From Emcibacter sp048269205 (GTDB lineage Bacteria; Pseudomonadota; Alphaproteobacteria; Sphingomonadales; Emcibacteraceae), in the NCBI RefSeq assembly GCF_048269205.1, contig NZ_JBLXJC010000001.1, positions 1,488,001 through 1,552,000 of the forward strand: DNA of 64,000 nucleotides. The letters run 5' to 3'. This document shows positions 61,638-64,000 of the stretch, one piece after another (position 1 is the stretch's first letter; each line of letters begins with the position of its first letter). Position numbers and translations under genes: made by a program. The notes below the pieces were generated by a model that was not told where the DNA came from, did not search any database, and was given only the letters and a program-made list of their open reading frames with translations.

Positions 61638-62762
61638 CCTGACGGGAACCGGCTTTTCCGGTTTCTGGCTCAGGATATATCGGGCATTAAACACAATAGC
61701 AAGATTCCAGACAATCAGGCCGAAAATCAGACTGGCAGGGATAAGCCTTTCCAGTCCCAGAAGGCCGACAATGGCAAATATAAAAGCGAAACAGTCCCGC
61801 TTGAAAAAATAATTCAGATTGTTAAAGGTGGCGAGCCAGAAAGGATTGTTTTTAAGCCGCTCGCGGATGGTCTGGGCCAAAACATCAAAACTGCCGCCGC
61901 CGGGCCCGAAGTAGAGCAATGCCGTCATCATCAGAATACCGCTCAGCACAAGAGTAATGATATAGCCGCCGAAGACAAGAAATTCCGCTCCATAGAAATT
62001 CCAAAGGGCATATTGCAGGCCGCCCATAAACATAACATTTGCCATCATATCCAGGCCGGTATCGAGGCGCGCCCCAAATGCCGTTTTTGTATAAGTGGAT
62101 CTGGCGATCTCCCCATCGACACCATCAAGAACCGAGACAAGATGAAACAGCAGACAACCCCCGACAATGGCATAAGCCTTGTCGGACAAAAGAACCCACA
62201 ACATCAGAAATGACAACACCCCGGTCACCCAGGTAAACATCATTGGTGAAAAACCGGCACGGGCCAGTTGCCGACTGATCATGCCTGACAGCGGCCGGTT
62301 CAGGATCCTGGACACGATTCCATCTGTCTCTTTGGCGAGACTGCTGAAAATGATTTTCTCGAGGATGTTCCGACTATATTCTGAAACAGGATAACCGCCT
62401 TCTGGGGAAAGGCTGCAATGACCGATAGCATGGATCACTGATTTTTTTAGAAAGGCGTCCGAATAAACAACATCGTCCCGGATTCTGAGGCAGGCAACAT
62501 GAGGAAGCAGGTGTTTCTCCAACTGCTCTTCACTTTCCACAACAACGACCGTGCTCTGCTTTTCATTGGCTGTGACCACAAACCTGAGGGGAGCGTCACC
62601 ACCCAGCTGGTAGATCACTTTCAGTTCCAGGTCACACAGCTGCTTGAGCAGACGATCCCTGACCGTCATATTAATCAGTGGCTTGTCACCATCACCGGTG
62701 GAAATGATGCAAACCTGCACCTGCTTTATTTCCAATTGTGGTCCCGTTTCAGCACTACCCAT
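61614..62762 (-). CDS. CDP-alcohol phosphatidyltransferase with reduced nucleotidyltransferase-like N-terminal domain
   Basis: 382 residues. Residues about 140-382 hold five or six membrane helices and the motif DGVDGEIARSTYTKTAFG followed by ARLDTGLD, the CDP-alcohol transferase signature (DGxxAR-x8-GxxxDxxxD). The lead-in ETDGIVSRILNRPLSGMISRQL is typical of enzymes joining inositol-type groups, as in archaeal DIPP synthase. The first 135 residues have strands like those of a nucleotidyltransferase fold but lack the GxGxR nucleotide-binding motif, so that half is probably inactive. It starts inside the flippase gene end by 8 bases. Product unknown. Confidence 0.8.
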   Translation of the reverse strand: MGSAETGPQLEIKQVQVCIISTGDGDKPLINMTVRDRLLKQLCDLELKVIYQLGGDAPLRFVVTANEKQSTVVVVESEEQLEKHLLPHVACLRIRDDVVYSDAFLKKSVIHAIGHCSLSPEGGYPVSEYSRNILEKIIFSSLAKETDGIVSRILNRPLSGMISRQLARAGFSPMMFTWVTGVLSFLMLWVLLSDKAYAIVGGCLLFHLVSVLDGVDGEIARSTYTKTAFGARLDTGLDMMANVMFMGGLQYALWNFYGAEFLVFGGYIITLVLSGILMMTALLYFGPGGGSFDVLAQTIRERLKNNPFWLATFNNLNYFFKRDCFAFIFAIVGLLGLERLIPASLIFGLIVWNLAIVFNARYILSQKPEKPVPVRSDLNELN

Positions 62763-64000
62763 TTCCCGTCCTCCCGACAGGCAAAAGATCTTTTATTTTG
62801 GTTTTCTCATCGGCAGAAGAAAGCAGGTATATCGAAGTAAAATAGCTCGGAATGGCGATGAGTAATCCTGCAAGTATACCCTGTAGAGAGTTCAGGGGAA
62901 TGAGCTGCGTGATCATACTCAATATTAAAACTACTACCACACCCGCACCAACTGGCCGGAGCATTCTAACATCAAGCGGGAATATTTTAAACACTCTCCT
63001 TACTGTGATAAGGCGCAGGATATTCATGACCACGTAGGTTATAAATATGCTGAGTGCCGCACCTTCTCCGCCATGGGCTTTGATCAACAGATAGCAGAGC
63101 CCCAGGTGAAACGGCAGCATGATAAAAATAATCACTGCATTTACAGATGGTTTTTTATACAGCAGAAGAAGTTCCGAGATGCCGAGGGATCCGTTCACCG
63201 CATCGCCCAGGATAATCAGTGAGAGGATCAGGCCGGCCACTGCAAAGTCGGGTCCAAAAAGCGACATGAGTGCCGAGCCAAAGAAAAACAGCAGGACAAC
63301 AATAATCACCTGGATCGATGCCATCCAGTAGCTGACCTGGGCCATTTCGCTAACGGTTTTCTTCAGATTGTCATTCTCTACCGACTGGGACAGGACAGGC
63401 TCCAGGATCGGATCAAAGCTCTGGCGGATCTTCTTGACTGTAGTCGCCACATTCAGGGCCATTCCGTAAATTCCCACTGTTGAGCTGGAGGTCAGAGAAG
63501 AAAGGAGGAATACATCGATACGCTGCAGGAAAAAATTACCAAGATCGTACACAGCCGTCGGCCCGGAAAAGGCCAGCATGGACCGGACCAGGCCGAAATC
63601 CGGGATGAAACCCTTGAAGTGGGAGAAGGTAAATATGCGGGAAAAACCGTATAGTGCCGAACTGAAAGACAATGTAATCATGAACAGGTAAGCAAACAGA
63701 AGCCCCTGCCCCTTCATCCCGAGGAAATACAGTAGGGTTCCGAAAATCAACAAACTGTAGGGCTCCATAATGCTTTTGGTGAAAATTTCATACCGCATCA
63801 GCCGGAAAGCCCGGGTTGAAGCCAGCAGAATTTCCGTCAGGGAGTAAAGCAGGATGGCGGGGGCCAGCATCAAGGCGGCAGTGGCCATTTCCTCACCGAA
63901 CAAGCCGCGGAGCAACGGGCTACCCAGATAGGTTGCCAATACAATCAGGGTGGCAAAACTCAGGACTATCATCAGGCAGTTGAGAACGGCCCGGCCGGCT
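62755..64000 (-). CDS. Polysaccharide flippase family protein (partial, N-terminus beyond window)
   Basis: At least 415 residues, open to the right edge; an ATG at 63972 is internal to the frame, and the preceding sequence (AGRAVLNCLM) continues it. About ten membrane helices remain in the MATE/Wzx pattern (FGPTAVYDLGNFFLQRIDVFLLSSLTSSSTVGIYGMALNVAT is characteristic). Usual length is 430-500, so 50-80 residues are missing. It would move lipid-linked oligosaccharides across the inner membrane. It overlaps the CDP-alcohol transferase by 8 bases, and the two probably belong to a polysaccharide cluster beyond the window. Confidence 0.85.
   Translation of the reverse strand, partial: AGRAVLNCLMIVLSFATLIVLATYLGSPLLRGLFGEEMATAALMLAPAILLYSLTEILLASTRAFRLMRYEIFTKSIMEPYSLLIFGTLLYFLGMKGQGLLFAYLFMITLSFSSALYGFSRIFTFSHFKGFIPDFGLVRSMLAFSGPTAVYDLGNFFLQRIDVFLLSSLTSSSTVGIYGMALNVATTVKKIRQSFDPILEPVLSQSVENDNLKKTVSEMAQVSYWMASIQVIIVVLLFFFGSALMSLFGPDFAVAGLILSLIILGDAVNGSLGISELLLLYKKPSVNAVIIFIMLPFHLGLCYLLIKAHGGEGAALSIFITYVVMNILRLITVRRVFKIFPLDVRMLRPVGAGVVVVLILSMITQLIPLNSLQGILAGLLIAIPSYFTSIYLLSSADEKTKIKDLLPVGRTGNG

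Noticed and set aside
1..64000. Mobile elements, prophage or CRISPR array
   Set aside because: No transposase, integrase, phage gene, terminal repeats or spaced direct repeats were seen; the tRNA-Ser has no attachment-site duplicate that I can find by eye.

Overview
The window is a dense stretch of chromosome from a free-living, probably marine or aquatic, alphaproteobacterium of moderate GC content (about 50-55% by eye). The lineage call rests on several arrangements: dusB-ntrB-ntrC-ntrY-ntrX-trkA-trkH-hfq-hflX on one strand, a fused ispDF, the rlpA-dacA-tmk-holB-metG-tatD run, and glnE-bcp next to an M23 peptidase gene. A member of the Emcibacterales/Kordiimonadales/Sneathiellales type would fit, but that placement is a guess. 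I see no insertion sequence, prophage, CRISPR array or rRNA. There is one tRNA, tRNA-Ser(UGA).

Layout. 1-5.6 kb (minus strand): glnE, bcp, a DUF455 ferritin-like protein and an M23 peptidase that runs off the left edge. 5.7-17 kb: a large AsmA-like (DUF3971) protein, tyrS, anmK, small hydrolases, and a cysE plus two-cysteine-desulfurase operon without iscU or suf genes. 17-26.4 kb: a PepSY-like secreted protein with a clear terminator, tesA divergent from a ybbA/ybbP-like ABC pair, then a MarR regulator with a MacA/MacB-type export system split into adaptor, ATPase and permease. 26.3-28.9 kb: the most unusual region, a secreted metzincin-type metalloprotease with a PEP-CTERM-like sorting tail. 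It is co-oriented with a small secreted protein resembling TIMP/NTR folds and is preceded by a near-perfect sigma-54 promoter. 28.9-40.8 kb: a CHR transporter, then an eleven-gene minus-strand run from mltB-like, rlpA and dacA through tmk, holB, metG, tatD, a metallo-hydrolase, an MFS carrier and a cyclophilin to a LOG protein. 41-46.6 kb: tRNA-Ser, a MarR-GNAT fusion with an operator-like palindrome, a GNAT enzyme, an orphan hybrid histidine kinase and mazG. 46.6-59.3 kb: IMPase, hflX, hfq, trkHA, ntrXY, ntrCB and dusB. 59.5-64 kb: ispDF, pgpA and pncC on the plus strand, facing a CDP-alcohol phosphatidyltransferase and a polysaccharide flippase that runs off the right edge and probably marks the edge of an envelope polymer cluster.

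Most genes are housekeeping. The nitrogen loci (ntrBC, ntrYX, glnE) together give PII/glutamine-linked control of glutamine synthetase and of sigma-54 transcription. The sigma-54 promoter before the PEP-CTERM-type protease suggests that an NtrC-family activator also controls surface-protein export. The best candidate for an undescribed system is this sigma-54-controlled metzincin with its putative inhibitor-like partner. Next are the MacA-type adaptor with an inserted Spy/CpxP-like (LTxxQ) segment and the CDP-alcohol transferase with a reduced nucleotidyltransferase-like N-terminus.
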